DNA of 64,000 bases from Arthonia radiata (taxonomy: Eukaryota > Ascomycota > Arthoniomycetes > Arthoniales > Arthoniaceae), in assembly GCA_002989075.1 (NCBI GenBank), contig PSQN01000004.1, positions 248,001 to 312,000 on the forward strand, read 5' to 3'. The stretch's first letter is position 1, and each line of letters opens with the position of its first letter. Below, one piece after another: positions 43,802 to 53,713 of the stretch. Both the position numbers and the translations under genes were made by a program. Under the pieces are notes generated by a model, which was not told the origin of the DNA, made no database searches, and saw only the letters and a program-made list of their open reading frames with translations.

Positions 43802-45433
43802 TCACACCCGTTCAGTCTCGTCCTTTGGCCTGGCCATGTACATCTGCAGCTTAAACAGCCATATCTGCAGCTGGGCCGAAGTCCACGGCTGAGTCACCGT
43901 CGCCATATTGACGTCGCCAAACACGGTCCCGTTCAATAGCATCTCCATCTCCTCGTCTCCGAGTAGATACGGAATGTTGTAGATCGGCACGCGCTGACCG
44001 CGGTAGCGAATATTTGGAAAATACCACGTTAATGGCACACATGGTGGCGGGAGAGGTAGACAGTGGCCGAGGAAGGGCAAGCCCCGCAAATCTTCCCTGG
44101 ACCAATGGTCCAATACGGCATTCCGGGTCGTCGAAGACTGTAGGTCGGTTGTGTCTGGCGCATCACCACGCTCAACCCGAGCAGCATCCTCACGCGCCCA
44201 TCTCTGCGCTGGTGTTTCAGCGCCCCACTCGCCGTACGTGTCGCCGAGAAAGGACGTCGTATTGGGGTAAAAATGGGATCGTTCAGGCTTCTTCGGCTCC
44301 GGTATGCGCGTCGGTGTAGGAGACTCGTCCTGCTCAAGCAACTTCAATCGAATCACACAGCCGACGTTCTCCACGTCGTCCAGAGCCTGCAATCCATGCC
44401 TATTCGGCAATGCGGCAATGACGCCTTCATTGTTCGCAATCTCTTTCAACTGCATGAAACCCCTGAGCCTCTTCCTGACTATCTTCCTCATCGCCTTCAG
44501 CACCACTTCTGTCATGTCTTCCCGCCAATCCAGTTTTCCCGCATTGCCATCCCTCTCAAGCATCCGTTGCATGCGCATGCCTAGCACACGCTTTCTCGTG
44601 CGCTGTTTTGGGACTTCGCTGATGTAGTCCATTGCCTCTTTCTTCGCAATCACATATGACGCACCTCCCTCAGGCTTCACGGCACGCTCCTTGCGGTCCG
44701 TATCCAGGATGTTTCTTTCGTGTACAGTCAGCTTTCGCTTGCCGGGCACGAGCGCCGCGGCCAGCCCAAGCGGCAGAAGCTTCGTCCGATCATTCGCGGT
44801 GTCATCCGCTAGGTGAAAATCCAGCAAGCATGCCTTGGGTAATCTTGCGCCAGAGTAGCTGTCATGCCGCAACGGTGTCCCCAGCATCTTCGCCCATGGG
44901 TTCTGTGCAAACGCAGTCGCAAATGGCGCCTTGCTCTCCTTCACGCGTTGTGTCTCGTACTGGTCGAACGAATACGTGCCAGTCTTGTACCACTTATCGA
45001 AGCGCGTTGACTTCTTCCTGACGCGCATGAACGGAGGTATTGGGAGCTGATTCCCTCCGTCTGCTTCTTCGCCTTCTCTAGGTGTTGTGAACTGCGAGTA
45101 TGGCAACCTTGGCTTCTTCATCTCGATCTTCGTAATCCGTGGTCCGTCACCTTCCTCTTCGACGCTCGGCCCGCCGACCGACTCCTCGAGCGCGCTGAAG
45201 TCTTCATCGTCCCAATCCGTGCGCTGATGAGCTGCCTTGATATTGGCGCGGTCCTTCTTGCGGCGTGCTTTGCCTGCTGGTCGATTTGCGCCTTTTACAG
45301 GGCTGATCTGGAGAAGGGGTGTGGTAGTCAATGGACGCTTCCGCCTTCCGAGGATGTCATCGAAATGCGGTATACCTATCAGCCGGGCTCTTTGATGCGC
45401 TCGCACGCATCTTCCCGTTGCCCATAGTGACAT
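43802..45433 (-). CDS. Conserved hypothetical protein, probably mitochondrial
   Basis: A single exon of 543 residues. The first 60 residues are rich in Arg, Ala and hydroxylated residues with almost no acid (MSLWATGRCVRAHQRARLIG, then RRKRPLTTTPLLQIS), a typical import presequence. A basic segment (KARRKKDRANIKAAHQ) follows. The body is hydrophilic, with many Arg/Lys clusters in helices (RMQRMLERDGN, KAMRKIVRKRLRGFMQL) and a C-terminal half with WYFPNIRYRGQRVPIYN and LLNGTVFGDVNMATVTQPW. I do not recognise a named domain. The basic character would suit a role with mitochondrial RNA or ribosomes, which is inference. It ends 17 bases from DAM1 and diverges from ClpP over 154 bases. Confidence 0.75.
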   Translation of the reverse strand: MSLWATGRCVRAHQRARLIGIPHFDDILGRRKRPLTTTPLLQISPVKGANRPAGKARRKKDRANIKAAHQRTDWDDEDFSALEESVGGPSVEEEGDGPRITKIEMKKPRLPYSQFTTPREGEEADGGNQLPIPPFMRVRKKSTRFDKWYKTGTYSFDQYETQRVKESKAPFATAFAQNPWAKMLGTPLRHDSYSGARLPKACLLDFHLADDTANDRTKLLPLGLAAALVPGKRKLTVHERNILDTDRKERAVKPEGGASYVIAKKEAMDYISEVPKQRTRKRVLGMRMQRMLERDGNAGKLDWREDMTEVVLKAMRKIVRKRLRGFMQLKEIANNEGVIAALPNRHGLQALDDVENVGCVIRLKLLEQDESPTPTRIPEPKKPERSHFYPNTTSFLGDTYGEWGAETPAQRWAREDAARVERGDAPDTTDLQSSTTRNAVLDHWSREDLRGLPFLGHCLPLPPPCVPLTWYFPNIRYRGQRVPIYNIPYLLGDEEMEMLLNGTVFGDVNMATVTQPWTSAQLQIWLFKLQMYMARPKDETERV

Positions 45434-45587
45434 CAGCTATTAAGCAGAGAGCACTTGTAATTGTGCGCCAGGTTAAAAGCAAGACCCTGCAGAAATGAGC
45501 AAATCGGGAAACTGAAGGACATACCCTGCCCATCGACCATCAAATGTCGCGACGGTAGCAACCTCGCCTTTCAACAACGATACGATT

Positions 45588-46417
45588 ATGTCGAGCATAA
45601 CACTGCGGAACTCGCTACGGCGATGTTCAAAGCCCCGATCAAGCACATTGCGCCTCGCTCGCAGCTTCACAGGCATCTCACGCCCGCCACCCTTCCCCAG
45701 TCCTTCTCCGCAACCATCACATAGCGCGCCCTTCGCGCAACCACGTCCACAAGCATGGACACCAACACCCTACGTGACTGAAACAGTCGTACGCCTCCCA
45801 CCTCTTTCCCCATGGACAGACCCTCACTAACAAACCAGGGAGGCGGCTGGCACACCTACGACATCTTCTCGCGCCTCCTCAAAGAACGCATAATCTGCCT
45901 CAACGGCGCCGTCGACGAAACAGTATCCGCCTCCATCGTCGCGCAACTCCTCTTCCTCGAAGCCGACAACCCCGAGAAGCCCATCTCGCTCTACATAAAC
46001 TCCCCAGGCGGCTCCGTCACCGCCGGGTTGGCCATCTACGACACCATGACGTACATCGCCTCCCCAGTCACCACGATATGCGTAGGTCAGGCGGCGTCGA
46101 TGGGGAGCCTGCTCCTAGCTGGCGGAACGCCGGGCAACCGGTTCGCGCTGCCGCATAGTAGCATTATGGTGCATCAGCCGAGCGGGGGGTACTTTGGACA
46201 GGCGAGCGATATTGCTATACATGCGAAGGAGATATTGAGGGTGCGGGAGCAGTTGAACAAGATATATCAGCGGCATTTGACGAAGGAGATGAGTATTGAG
46301 GAGATTAGTCGGTTGTTGGAGAGGGACAACTTCTTGAGTGTGGAGGAGGCGTTGGAGTTGGGGATTGTGGATAAGGTATTGGAGAAGAGAGAGGATGCGA
46401 ATGTGGGGAAGAAGTGA
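45588..46417 (+). CDS. CLPP: Mitochondrial ATP-dependent Clp protease proteolytic subunit
   Basis: A serine protease of the mitochondrial matrix that forms a tetradecameric barrel with the AAA+ unfoldase ClpX. Two exons (45588-45788, 45839-46417) with a 50-base intron give 259 residues. A presequence rich in Arg, Ser and Pro leads to [17 protein letters not shown], the usual start of the mature enzyme. Catalytic residues are Ser154 in GQAASMG and His179 in IMVHQPSGG, with the Asp probably in [28 protein letters not shown] is the oxyanion strand. ClpP is absent from Saccharomyces but present in many filamentous fungi. It diverges from the preceding mitochondrial gene over 154 bases. Confidence 0.96.
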
Positions 46418-47244
46418 GGATATGAAGGCAGTGTAGAGGGTCTGTCTGGTGAGAGGGAAGGAGTGGTATCTCAAGCAGAACTGCTCCACCACAGGATATC
46501 ACGAAAGGGAACGCATCAGGTTCGAATTCTCAATACTCTCTCACGCCATCTATGTGTATGATAATCTGAGCTATTGGGTCAGGACAGGTCAGAATACCTG
46601 GATCGAGAACAAGCTCCTCTACAATACCCTACCGATCCACCTGGGACTGTTTTCGGGGTTTGGCCAGCGACTCGAGCTCGGGTTCGAGGATGTCTCGAGG
46701 ATGAGCTCGCTATTCTCATATCATGGGGAGCAAGCAAGCAGATAGGCGAACGATTCACATGAGAACCAAAACAAGCCCACCTCGACAGAAAGTGACGATG
46801 AAGATGCCGACATTGGGCTCCGTGCTATGCCATGAGTGCTGGAGCAGCGCTCGCTCTTGTTGCGACGAGTTGTTTCTCTACAACCTATCATCATCATCTC
46901 TTTGCATTCTCAGCTGTGGCTCGCTTTTGTAAACTCCCATACCATACAAGCATGATAGGGTTCTTCGGTATGGGGTAGTAGAACACGTAAGGGCCGTCGT
47001 GCTTAGGGCTGACAATGCCCCATTGGCAACCGGTAGAAGCAGCGCCACTGACTCGTCTCAGCCGCGCTGTAGGCAACAACTTTCAGCTTGAGTTTCCCCA
47101 AGCCTTGATGTACCTCTTCGTCTCTTGCTGTCCTGTGACTTGCACGCGTAAAACGTAGAGTGTAGTTGAAGCCGCTATAAACACGTCCCATAATTCAAAC
47201 CCGGCGGAACACCACCCCAAGCGCACCACCACCCCGACCTCGCC
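46418..47244. other. Intergenic, no gene seen
   Basis: About 830 bases between two plus-strand genes. A 98-codon frame at 46449-46745 has no motif and starts directly after ClpP. Nothing else seen. Confidence 0.5.
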
Positions 47245-47769
47245 ATGCGCAACTCCACCGAACACCTGCCCCTAATCTCCACGGCCTCGCACGAAGACTG
47301 CGAACTCGATACCATCTCCATGCCCTCCCTTTCTTCCACCACTCCACCGCCTTACTCCGACCGGGGTGCTACACCGCGCCCACCAACTATACACCGCGTG
47401 CCCACGCCTCCAACCATAACATCCGCCTCCGACGACAAGCCCATCCTGAACATCTACGCCGACGGCATCGACGCCGGATCCATCCAAGACTTGTTTGAGC
47501 GATATCGAAAGACAGGTGATGTCGCGCCGACGATTAATCTGCACGTGAGCTCGAATGGCGGCAGCAGTGGTGCGATGCTGGAGATGGGGATGGGTGAGGG
47601 GTCTCAGGCCGGCGGGGCAAAAGACCTGGAGGCTGGAGGAAAGCGGAAGAAGAAGGACGAGCGGTTTGGGCTTGTGCTGGGGCATGTGACGGGCGTTTTC
47701 GGGATGGTGCTGGCGGGGTTTATTGTGTGGGCTATCATGCAGGGGGTGGTGAAGATTACGCGTGCGTGA
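47245..47769 (+). CDS. Single-pass, probably tail-anchored hypothetical protein
   Basis: The family is not recognised. It is a single exon of 174 residues. The N-terminal third is Ser/Thr/Pro-rich and disordered (SMPSLSSTTPPPYSD includes a PPPY motif, a possible ligand for WW-domain ubiquitin ligases such as Rsp5). A middle part follows (PILNIYADGIDAGSIQDLFE), then a Gly-rich linker and a Lys/Arg patch (GGKRKKKDERFG). One hydrophobic helix near the C-terminus (VTGVFGMVLAGFIVWAIMQGV) ends eight residues from the stop, typical of tail-anchored topology with the N-terminus in the cytosol. No signal peptide is present. Confidence 0.7.
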   Translation: MRNSTEHLPLISTASHEDCELDTISMPSLSSTTPPPYSDRGATPRPPTIHRVPTPPTITSASDDKPILNIYADGIDAGSIQDLFERYRKTGDVAPTINLHVSSNGGSSGAMLEMGMGEGSQAGGAKDLEAGGKRKKKDERFGLVLGHVTGVFGMVLAGFIVWAIMQGVVKITRA

Positions 47770-48119
47770 CGAGGAGTCGCGCGGAGTCGTGCGGAGTCGT
47801 TGGTGGTATTTTGAACGTTCTCAGCAGAGTAGTCCCAGGAGACGCATTGTAACAAATGGCATCCGTAGCAGGTCTCGACCTACTTGCAGAAGCGGTCTGC
47901 GTTTCATATTATTATCGTCTTAACTGACGACCGTGCCAGCCTGGTCTTTTCAGCCCTTTCGCTTCTCTTACTCGCTGTAGCACCGCAACAGCAGGGGATT
48001 GATAAATACCCTCGAAACCAGCCTATACGATGAAACGTGTCGTTTTCTGCCCGCTCAACAATGAGACCCTCGTGGGTATGTGATCCGTTTAGACGGGACA
48101 CGTAGAATAGAGGAAGTAG
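47770..48119. other. Intergenic between convergent genes
   Basis: 350 bases of 3' flanks. It begins with a short direct repeat of CGCGGAGTCG/GCGGAGTCGT just after the preceding stop codon. No gene seen. Confidence 0.5.
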
Positions 48120-49922
48120 TCATACACATTTTGTGTCTTCGGTCAAGTGTTGCTGCGTATCAAGTGACACTTTCGTGAGGGACTTGACCAGGTGTGGAAT
48201 GCTGCGTGTTCCACTCCCGCAATCGCCGAGTTCATCATCCAGCGCAGGGCTCTCAATGGCTAGCTTTTGGAGTTGAATTGTGCCGCAATGGACTGATGGG
48301 TGAACTTGTGCTGTCTCCAGACCCAACACTCTGAACGTCCGCTTATAAGAACCACTTTGCAAAGGCTCGTTGTTGAGGAAAACGACTGGGTCATCGATAG
48401 AAGCCCACGACCACGTGGGCGCACGATCAAGAATCGCTCGCGGCTTCTTATGCAAGTCACCCCAAGAACGCTCAGTATACCACGCGAGCCCGTCCGCGGC
48501 ACATCGCGACCACAGGCCTGCATGGTATCTCCCAAGTTCTGCTCCCCAAGCATTTGTAAATGCTGCAGCGACACCAGAAATTGCAGGCAATTTGTCCTGC
48601 GTATGTGTGAGCAGCCGTGAGGTGTAATCAGAAACTATCATGTTCCAAAGCTTAGGAACCTGCTTGTTGTAGGGCCCAGGATGGCCTTTAGTTCCAGAAT
48701 TGACGCCCGACTTGATGCGACTGCGATCGCGAGATTTGGTACGTCTGTGACCACGTTCATCGACGTACCACAACTTACTATGAATTTCCAGGGCCTGTGA
48801 ACCTGCTTGACATTCCCAAGATAGACCCCTTGCCGTGAAAGTAGCTAACCTCGGTGAAAGGAGCCGCTCTTCGAGAGTCCATGCTCGACTTTCTATTGGT
48901 TCGCAGAAGCCTGTGTAATACGGCATCGTGAATTCAATGAAAGCATGCTTCGAATACCCAAAGGTCCTTTTTGGAATCACGAAAGGTGTTGCGTGGTGAA
49001 TAAAGCCCTGGAACACGGTCCGCGCTTGCGAAGCAACGATGGTCACTAGAGCGGTGCTAAAGATCTCGCGCATCCTTTGCATCTGCTCATCCTTGTCTCT
49101 GGGCAAATCTTGAATGATGCACAGCGCATCAACCCACAAGTACCGCACTTTGAGTGCCCTCGTCAGAAGTACGGCATCTTTGATTGTTTTTGGTAGGTCG
49201 CTGAATGAGATGCGATCCAGGTATGCAAGGCGGTTTACACTGGTCAGTCTGAGGTTATGTTCCCCACCCCAGCAATACGACAAGGCCGTATAAAATCCGG
49301 TCCGATCTTTTCTTGTCTCATGCAGACGCACCGAGTTTGGTCCAGTGCCGGCAAATGATTGTTCTGGGCACACATCCAGCACCCGTGACGGAAGCAACTG
49401 ATCTGTAATCTCCGCACATTTGTGGTGCGACTTGTGGCACTGCCTGAGTTGCTGCTCGATTAACATTGCGTACCTATCGATCGTGTCCTGCTCTGACTCC
49501 ACAGGAGCGATTTCAGGAACTTCGGCGTGTGAGTGCGTTTGCACGTGTACCGAACCGACGAACTGCAACAGTGTCTCTGTGTTCGACTGCAATAGATCAA
49601 CACGAACAATTAATTCTTGAAGATAAAGAATATCGATGCTAAAAGTGAGCCGTATACTGCTTGTCGAATCGACATGAAGTCCTTTGAAGACGACGTTGTC
49701 CTCCACGAGCCGCCACAGGACGCGACACCAGTGACAGGCGGCCGTCATCGATGCTTGCAGATCAACGAGACGAACGTCTCGCGTTGGGCACCAAGACTCT
49801 TCGACCTCACGCGAAGACCTATTGATGTTGGACCTGGGGCAGTACTTGTAGTATTCGGACAACACGGGATACAAATTGGAGGTTTGACACAGCGCGCACA
49901 AGAAAACCTTGTGGAAGCGCAT
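48120..49922 (-). CDS. HET-domain protein (heterokaryon-incompatibility family)
   Basis: A single exon of 600 residues. The HET domain, about residues 205-370, shows its three blocks: YTALSYCWGGEHNLRLTS, LPKTIKDAVLLTRALKVRYL then WVDALCIIQD, and REIFSTALVTIVAS. The later hallmark ESRAWTLEERLLSPRLATF and the closing APTWSWASIDDPV also match large HET proteins. Members act in non-self recognition and programmed cell death after fusion, but most have no assigned partner. A cysteine-bearing N-terminus (CALCQ, WCPT, CHWC) may bind metal. No NLR, ankyrin or other partner gene is adjacent. HET genes are typical of variable accessory regions, in line with the sparse surroundings. Confidence 0.93.
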   Translation of the reverse strand: MRFHKVFLCALCQTSNLYPVLSEYYKYCPRSNINRSSREVEESWCPTRDVRLVDLQASMTAACHWCRVLWRLVEDNVVFKGLHVDSTSSIRLTFSIDILYLQELIVRVDLLQSNTETLLQFVGSVHVQTHSHAEVPEIAPVESEQDTIDRYAMLIEQQLRQCHKSHHKCAEITDQLLPSRVLDVCPEQSFAGTGPNSVRLHETRKDRTGFYTALSYCWGGEHNLRLTSVNRLAYLDRISFSDLPKTIKDAVLLTRALKVRYLWVDALCIIQDLPRDKDEQMQRMREIFSTALVTIVASQARTVFQGFIHHATPFVIPKRTFGYSKHAFIEFTMPYYTGFCEPIESRAWTLEERLLSPRLATFTARGLSWECQAGSQALEIHSKLWYVDERGHRRTKSRDRSRIKSGVNSGTKGHPGPYNKQVPKLWNMIVSDYTSRLLTHTQDKLPAISGVAAAFTNAWGAELGRYHAGLWSRCAADGLAWYTERSWGDLHKKPRAILDRAPTWSWASIDDPVVFLNNEPLQSGSYKRTFRVLGLETAQVHPSVHCGTIQLQKLAIESPALDDELGDCGSGTRSIPHLVKSLTKVSLDTQQHLTEDTKCV

Positions 49923-50845
49923 AATGACGACCTTTTTGAGACCCGACGCTGCGCGGGAGACAGTAAGAAGGACAGGATGCCGAAAAATGAATCTAAAGCG
50001 CGAATGTCAACAGGCGCCGTCAGGCTCAGCACGGGGCGAGGCAACTGCCCTGTGCCTCCACTGCGTCGCCTGGTTCGCATCGTACGTGGGCCATCGTCGC
50101 CTTTACAGCACCTCGGGAGAAGCTCAGACTTGCGATTGAACTATGCAAAGAAAATGAGACATCTTGCTGCAAAAGCGATAAGTAGGAGAAGTGTATGATG
50201 GGTGGATACCTAGTCGAGAAAGAAAGACAGAGAGGGCCGCGGGCTTGGCACGTCGTTGCTGTGCCAACCTTCCACTGCCTCAATTTGCAAGGCGAAGGGC
50301 ATGAAACTCGAATTGTGGGTTAACATTCTCGGAGTTCTCTCAAAAGATCTGGCATGAATCACGACTGAACTCATTCTACCCAGTGTTCGGTCTGCCTATC
50401 ATTAATAGGCGCCCATTCTTCATCGGGGCCTTGCCAGAGGCCTGGAGTAAAACCTTTCGTTGCCAGCAGTAGAGTAGCCTGACTGCTTGCTATCCACGAT
50501 GCAGACTTCACATCAAATCTATAAAAGTATAGCTTGTGTTTCAGGCATGCATAGCTGTGCACCCAGCTCCGAACGTCACTCCGATCAGCTTACTTTAAGG
50601 TTCAGATCCGCGTATGACACCCGCTCACCATCACTAGATTCCACTTGAATGGTTATCTGCGTGTATTAATCTGCGCCCTTTCACCTACAAGGACCCGACG
50701 ACATCACATATGGATCAAAATTATAAATGTATAGCTTTTCACTACTGAAGCTGTCCCAACTCTGCTTTCAGACCAGACCGAAAAGGCTTTGTCCGTACCC
50801 TTTACTGTCAAAGTAGGCTTTTAGAAGCATTTAAATTCAGCCGCT
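49923..50845. other. 0.9 kb intergenic region
   Basis: Promoters of the HET gene and of the PEP-mutase-family gene, which diverge. Two similar A/T motifs, TATAAAAGTATAGCTT near 50520 and TATAAATGTATAGCTT near 50723, occur about 200 bases apart. No gene seen. Confidence 0.5.
50722..50728 (+). promoter_or_regulatory. TATA-like box before the PEP-mutase-family gene
   Basis: TATAAAT (in TTATAAATGTATAGC) lies about 120 bases before the start codon at 50846. A near copy sits about 200 bases further upstream. Confidence 0.4.
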
Positions 50846-51628
50846 ATGTCACAGCTCGAGCAGCTCAACCAAATGGCTATTACACTCAAGTCCCTCCACG
50901 TGCCCGGCCAGCCGCTCGTCCTCGCCAATGTTCACGACGGCGCCACCGCCCAGATTGTTGGATCACTCTCGTATTGCCACGCTCTGGCCACAGCATCCTT
51001 CTCAATTGCCGCATCATTGGGGATTGAAGACGCGGAGCTAGACCTGCCAGAGCTTTTAGCAGCCACACGCGTCGTCGGCTCCATCGCTGCTAAGCTTGGC
51101 AAGCCGCTCACCGCCGACTTGCAAGATGGCTACGGAGAACGACTAGAGGATGCCGTAAGCTCTGTAATTGATGCCGGCGCGGTGGGCATCAACCTAGAGG
51201 ATACGGACAAAGACGCGCAGCGTCTGATGAGTCCTGCAGTCGCAGCTGCGAGGGTGAAGAAGGCATTGGAAGTGGCAGCGCAGAAAGGAGTCACAGACTT
51301 CGTAGTGAATGCACGGTGCGATGCGCTTATCCAAGGTCATGGTCTAGACGAGGTGATCAAGCGGGGAAAGCTGTACTTGGAAGCAGGCGCGACCTGTGTT
51401 TTTGTGTGGGGAGGTGCTAAACGCGGCGGGATGACGAGGGACGAAGTTGTCAAGCTATCACAAGCGTTCGATGGACGGCTCAACGTCCACATGGTCTTGC
51501 TGCAGGGCGACGGATTGACAAGGAGTGAGCTGGCAGAAATAGGGGTGTGCAGGATCAGTCTAGGACCGAAAATATTCAAGGTGGCGATGGAGGCTTACAA
51601 AAAGGAAGCGCAGAGCATCTTGGGGTAA
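50846..51628 (+). CDS. PEP mutase/isocitrate lyase superfamily enzyme
   Basis: A single exon of 260 residues with the TIM-barrel pattern of the PEP-mutase subfamily: LVLANVHDGATAQIV in place of the usual N-x-x-D-x-x-S/T-A strand, LGKPLTADLQDGYGE with the Mg-binding acidic residues, GAVGINLEDTDKDAQ, FVVNARCDAL, and C-terminal RISLGPKIFKVAMEAYKK. The isocitrate lyase KKCGH catalytic motif is absent, so it is not the glyoxylate enzyme. Relatives cleave or rearrange C-C and C-P bonds in 2-oxo-acid-like substrates (oxaloacetate hydrolase, methylisocitrate lyase, phosphonopyruvate enzymes). Fungal genomes carry many copies of unknown substrate. No phosphonate genes are nearby. Confidence 0.85.
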   Translation: MSQLEQLNQMAITLKSLHVPGQPLVLANVHDGATAQIVGSLSYCHALATASFSIAASLGIEDAELDLPELLAATRVVGSIAAKLGKPLTADLQDGYGERLEDAVSSVIDAGAVGINLEDTDKDAQRLMSPAVAAARVKKALEVAAQKGVTDFVVNARCDALIQGHGLDEVIKRGKLYLEAGATCVFVWGGAKRGGMTRDEVVKLSQAFDGRLNVHMVLLQGDGLTRSELAEIGVCRISLGPKIFKVAMEAYKKEAQSILG

Positions 51629-52406
51629 CGCACGCGGCTCAATGACTGGGGTGCGAGGGATGGGAGGACCTAGCCGGGTAAATACGGCGTAGTGAGCCTG
51701 TGATGAAATAATTCATCCGCTCTTCAGATATGAGTGTCTTATAAATGCCGTGGAACTAACCATGAGATCAGTGGGTAGAGAAGCCTCATGACGGATCGCC
51801 GTCATGTTGGCCGGCTCAGACGTACTTTGGCCGAGAGTGCATTCTGCGGACGGCCTGGTGAACTCCTACAGCATTGTAAATGCTCTCGGACGTGAGGCTC
51901 ATGCAGTATCCAGCAGCCATTGCTTCAGTCCAACGGCATCGTTGCTGTCATTGCGTATTGCCTCCAGACCACGACCAGATACGATTTGAAGGTGTAAAAT
52001 ACCACTGCTGAACACTTTTCTCTCTGTCTTCGACATGACAATATGACTGCACGTACAGCGCGTTTGCAAGTCTCTTCGCTCAATCATCAAGAATAGCCTT
52101 GAATGCCAGCGAGCGCTCTGTTTCGTGGCCGAGAACATGCGGCAGCCGCACGAGCCCAACATATTGCGAATGATATGCTATGAGACAGGCACCCCTCACC
52201 TTGGTTGATGACGAAGAGATCACGGGGTGGTCGTCCTCACGAGTTCAGATAGGGCCCCAGTGGGACCTCCGCCGCAGACCAGAAGCTAGCTGGCAAAACG
52301 TGGTCCGTCGCCCAGTCTCATGTTGCGCGACCTCGAGCTAATTAGAGCGTACTAGACCGTATGGGTCTCACATCTGACGAACTGAACGTGAGCACAGCAT
52401 ACTCGA
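51629..52406. other. Intergenic, no gene seen
   Basis: About 780 bases between the PEP-mutase-family gene and a small membrane ORF on the opposite strand. The short frames are without motif. Confidence 0.5.
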
Positions 52407-52607
52407 TCACCGGAAGGGCGGGGACGGGTTGCTCTTTCGCGGGGCAGTCCTTCGAGCGGAGGAGTTTATCAAAGCAACGTAGAAGCCGACGCCAAAGACG
52501 ACGACGAGATTCCGACCGCGAGGTGCGTACGGGCGCCATAGACGACCTCGCCAAGGGAACCATCGCCAAGAGACTACACACTGCGGCATATTTAACCCCA
52601 GGCACAT
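52407..52607 (-). CDS. Possible small single-pass membrane protein
   Basis: 66 residues from the ATG at 52607, or 60 from the second Met at 52589. The start is rich in Trp, Arg and Pro (SWRWFPWRGRLWRPYAPRG), followed by one hydrophobic helix (NLVVVFGVGFYVALI) and a basic tail (RRTAPRKSNPSPPF). This resembles small inner-membrane accessory subunits in layout, but I cannot name a family. Overlapping frames in the other phases (52342-52678) are also open, so support is moderate at best. Confidence 0.35.
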   Translation of the reverse strand: MCLGLNMPQCVVSWRWFPWRGRLWRPYAPRGRNLVVVFGVGFYVALINSSARRTAPRKSNPSPPFR

Positions 52608-53400
52608 GCGACAAAAACTGCAACTTTGATGATCTCACGAGACATATGAGGAGATCAAACTGCACTTCTTCGATCTGAATGATGCGCTGCTACAGACTGA
52701 GCGACGCGCTGGCACCAGCAGAGAAAAGAGAGCAAGAGGCCGAATGGGGTTGAAGGGAGCGAAGCGTGGGAGTCGCGGTATCGCAGCCAGGCGATTTTGA
52801 AAATGCTGCTCGCTTTTGCTGGCTTGTTCGGGTCTAAGCGAGGTTTTCCGTGAATATTGATTTCAGAGAAGGTCTTGGGACGATGGAGACAAAAGGAAGT
52901 TGAGTAGGCTTCGATTGAAAGATGGCCAATTCACACCAGCGGATGACCCCTGAGCTAAGGCTATCACGTGAGTATCATACCAGCTCACCCAAATAGGCAT
53001 ATGGCAATTGCCCCCAAGACGGGCGAATACGAGATGTCAGAGGGCGGCACATAATGGCTCTATGCTTAGTAGATCCTCGTGAGACCGCTATGCTCAGGCC
53101 GTTGGTGGCTGTCTTGGAACCATAACCGCCTAATAACCAGCGCACAGTGTGCACACGGCTCCGCAGAAACAAGGGACATTGGCATGCGCTTCAAATCTGA
53201 AACCGTGTTCATAGTAATCACTGAGGATCCAAGCCGCCACGCGCTCTTCCTCAGACGCTATCGCCCCTTCGTTGGCGGCTTGATACGAGTTATTGTGAAA
53301 CGTGGCAGCAAGACTGTAAGACTTTCGAGGCAAGGCGAAGTTGATACGGGAGTGTTGCCGTAGACCTGAAGATACATAAGCTGATTAAACGACTGTTTCC
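52608..53400. other. Intergenic, no gene seen
   Basis: About 790 bases. The frames at 53079-53363 and 53130-53333 lie on opposite strands of the same DNA and lack motifs. Confidence 0.5.
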
Positions 53401-53713
53401 ATGGACAGCAATATGGCTTCACGTGACGGGTAAGTGACGGCTCTGCGAGTCAAACTAGACTGCATCGCTGACCTTGCATCTCTCCAGTGGTCTATTCTCC
53501 GGTTCCTGCCGTGACTGCAAAATGATCACAAAGGGAGAGGACGGGACGGAGAAATTGCAGTGCCTGTGTGTGGCTGGAGCAACTGATGACAACACGTCCG
53601 TGATCGATCTGAACACTGTGCTGACGGTCAATGATTCTGGAGACCTTGTTTGCAGTGGAAAGACTCATATCGTCTATCCGGAACCCGTGCAGACGCCGGC
53701 TGCAAAAGCGTGA
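53401..53713 (+). CDS. Small cyanovirin-N homology (CVNH) protein
   Basis: Two exons, 53401-53429 and 53488-53713, with a 58-base intron, give 84 residues. The CVNH pattern is visible: GLFSGSCRDCKMI at the start, LQCLCVAGA in the middle, then SVIDLNTVLTVNDSGDLVC, where the S-x-IDLN...N-x-G-L motif is the family signature. Cysteines are at 17, 20, 35, 37 and 65. Proteins of this fold bind mannose-rich glycans. There is no signal peptide, as usual for fungal CVNH proteins. The full fold has two tandem halves of about 50 residues, so 84 residues is short and one half is abbreviated. Neighbouring genes give no hint of a target. Confidence 0.75.

Noticed and set aside
48120-53713. HET protein, PEP-mutase-family enzyme and CVNH protein as a defence or phosphonate island
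   Set aside because: The genes are far apart, and no further defence, phosphonate or recognition partner is present. The grouping looks like an ordinary accessory region.
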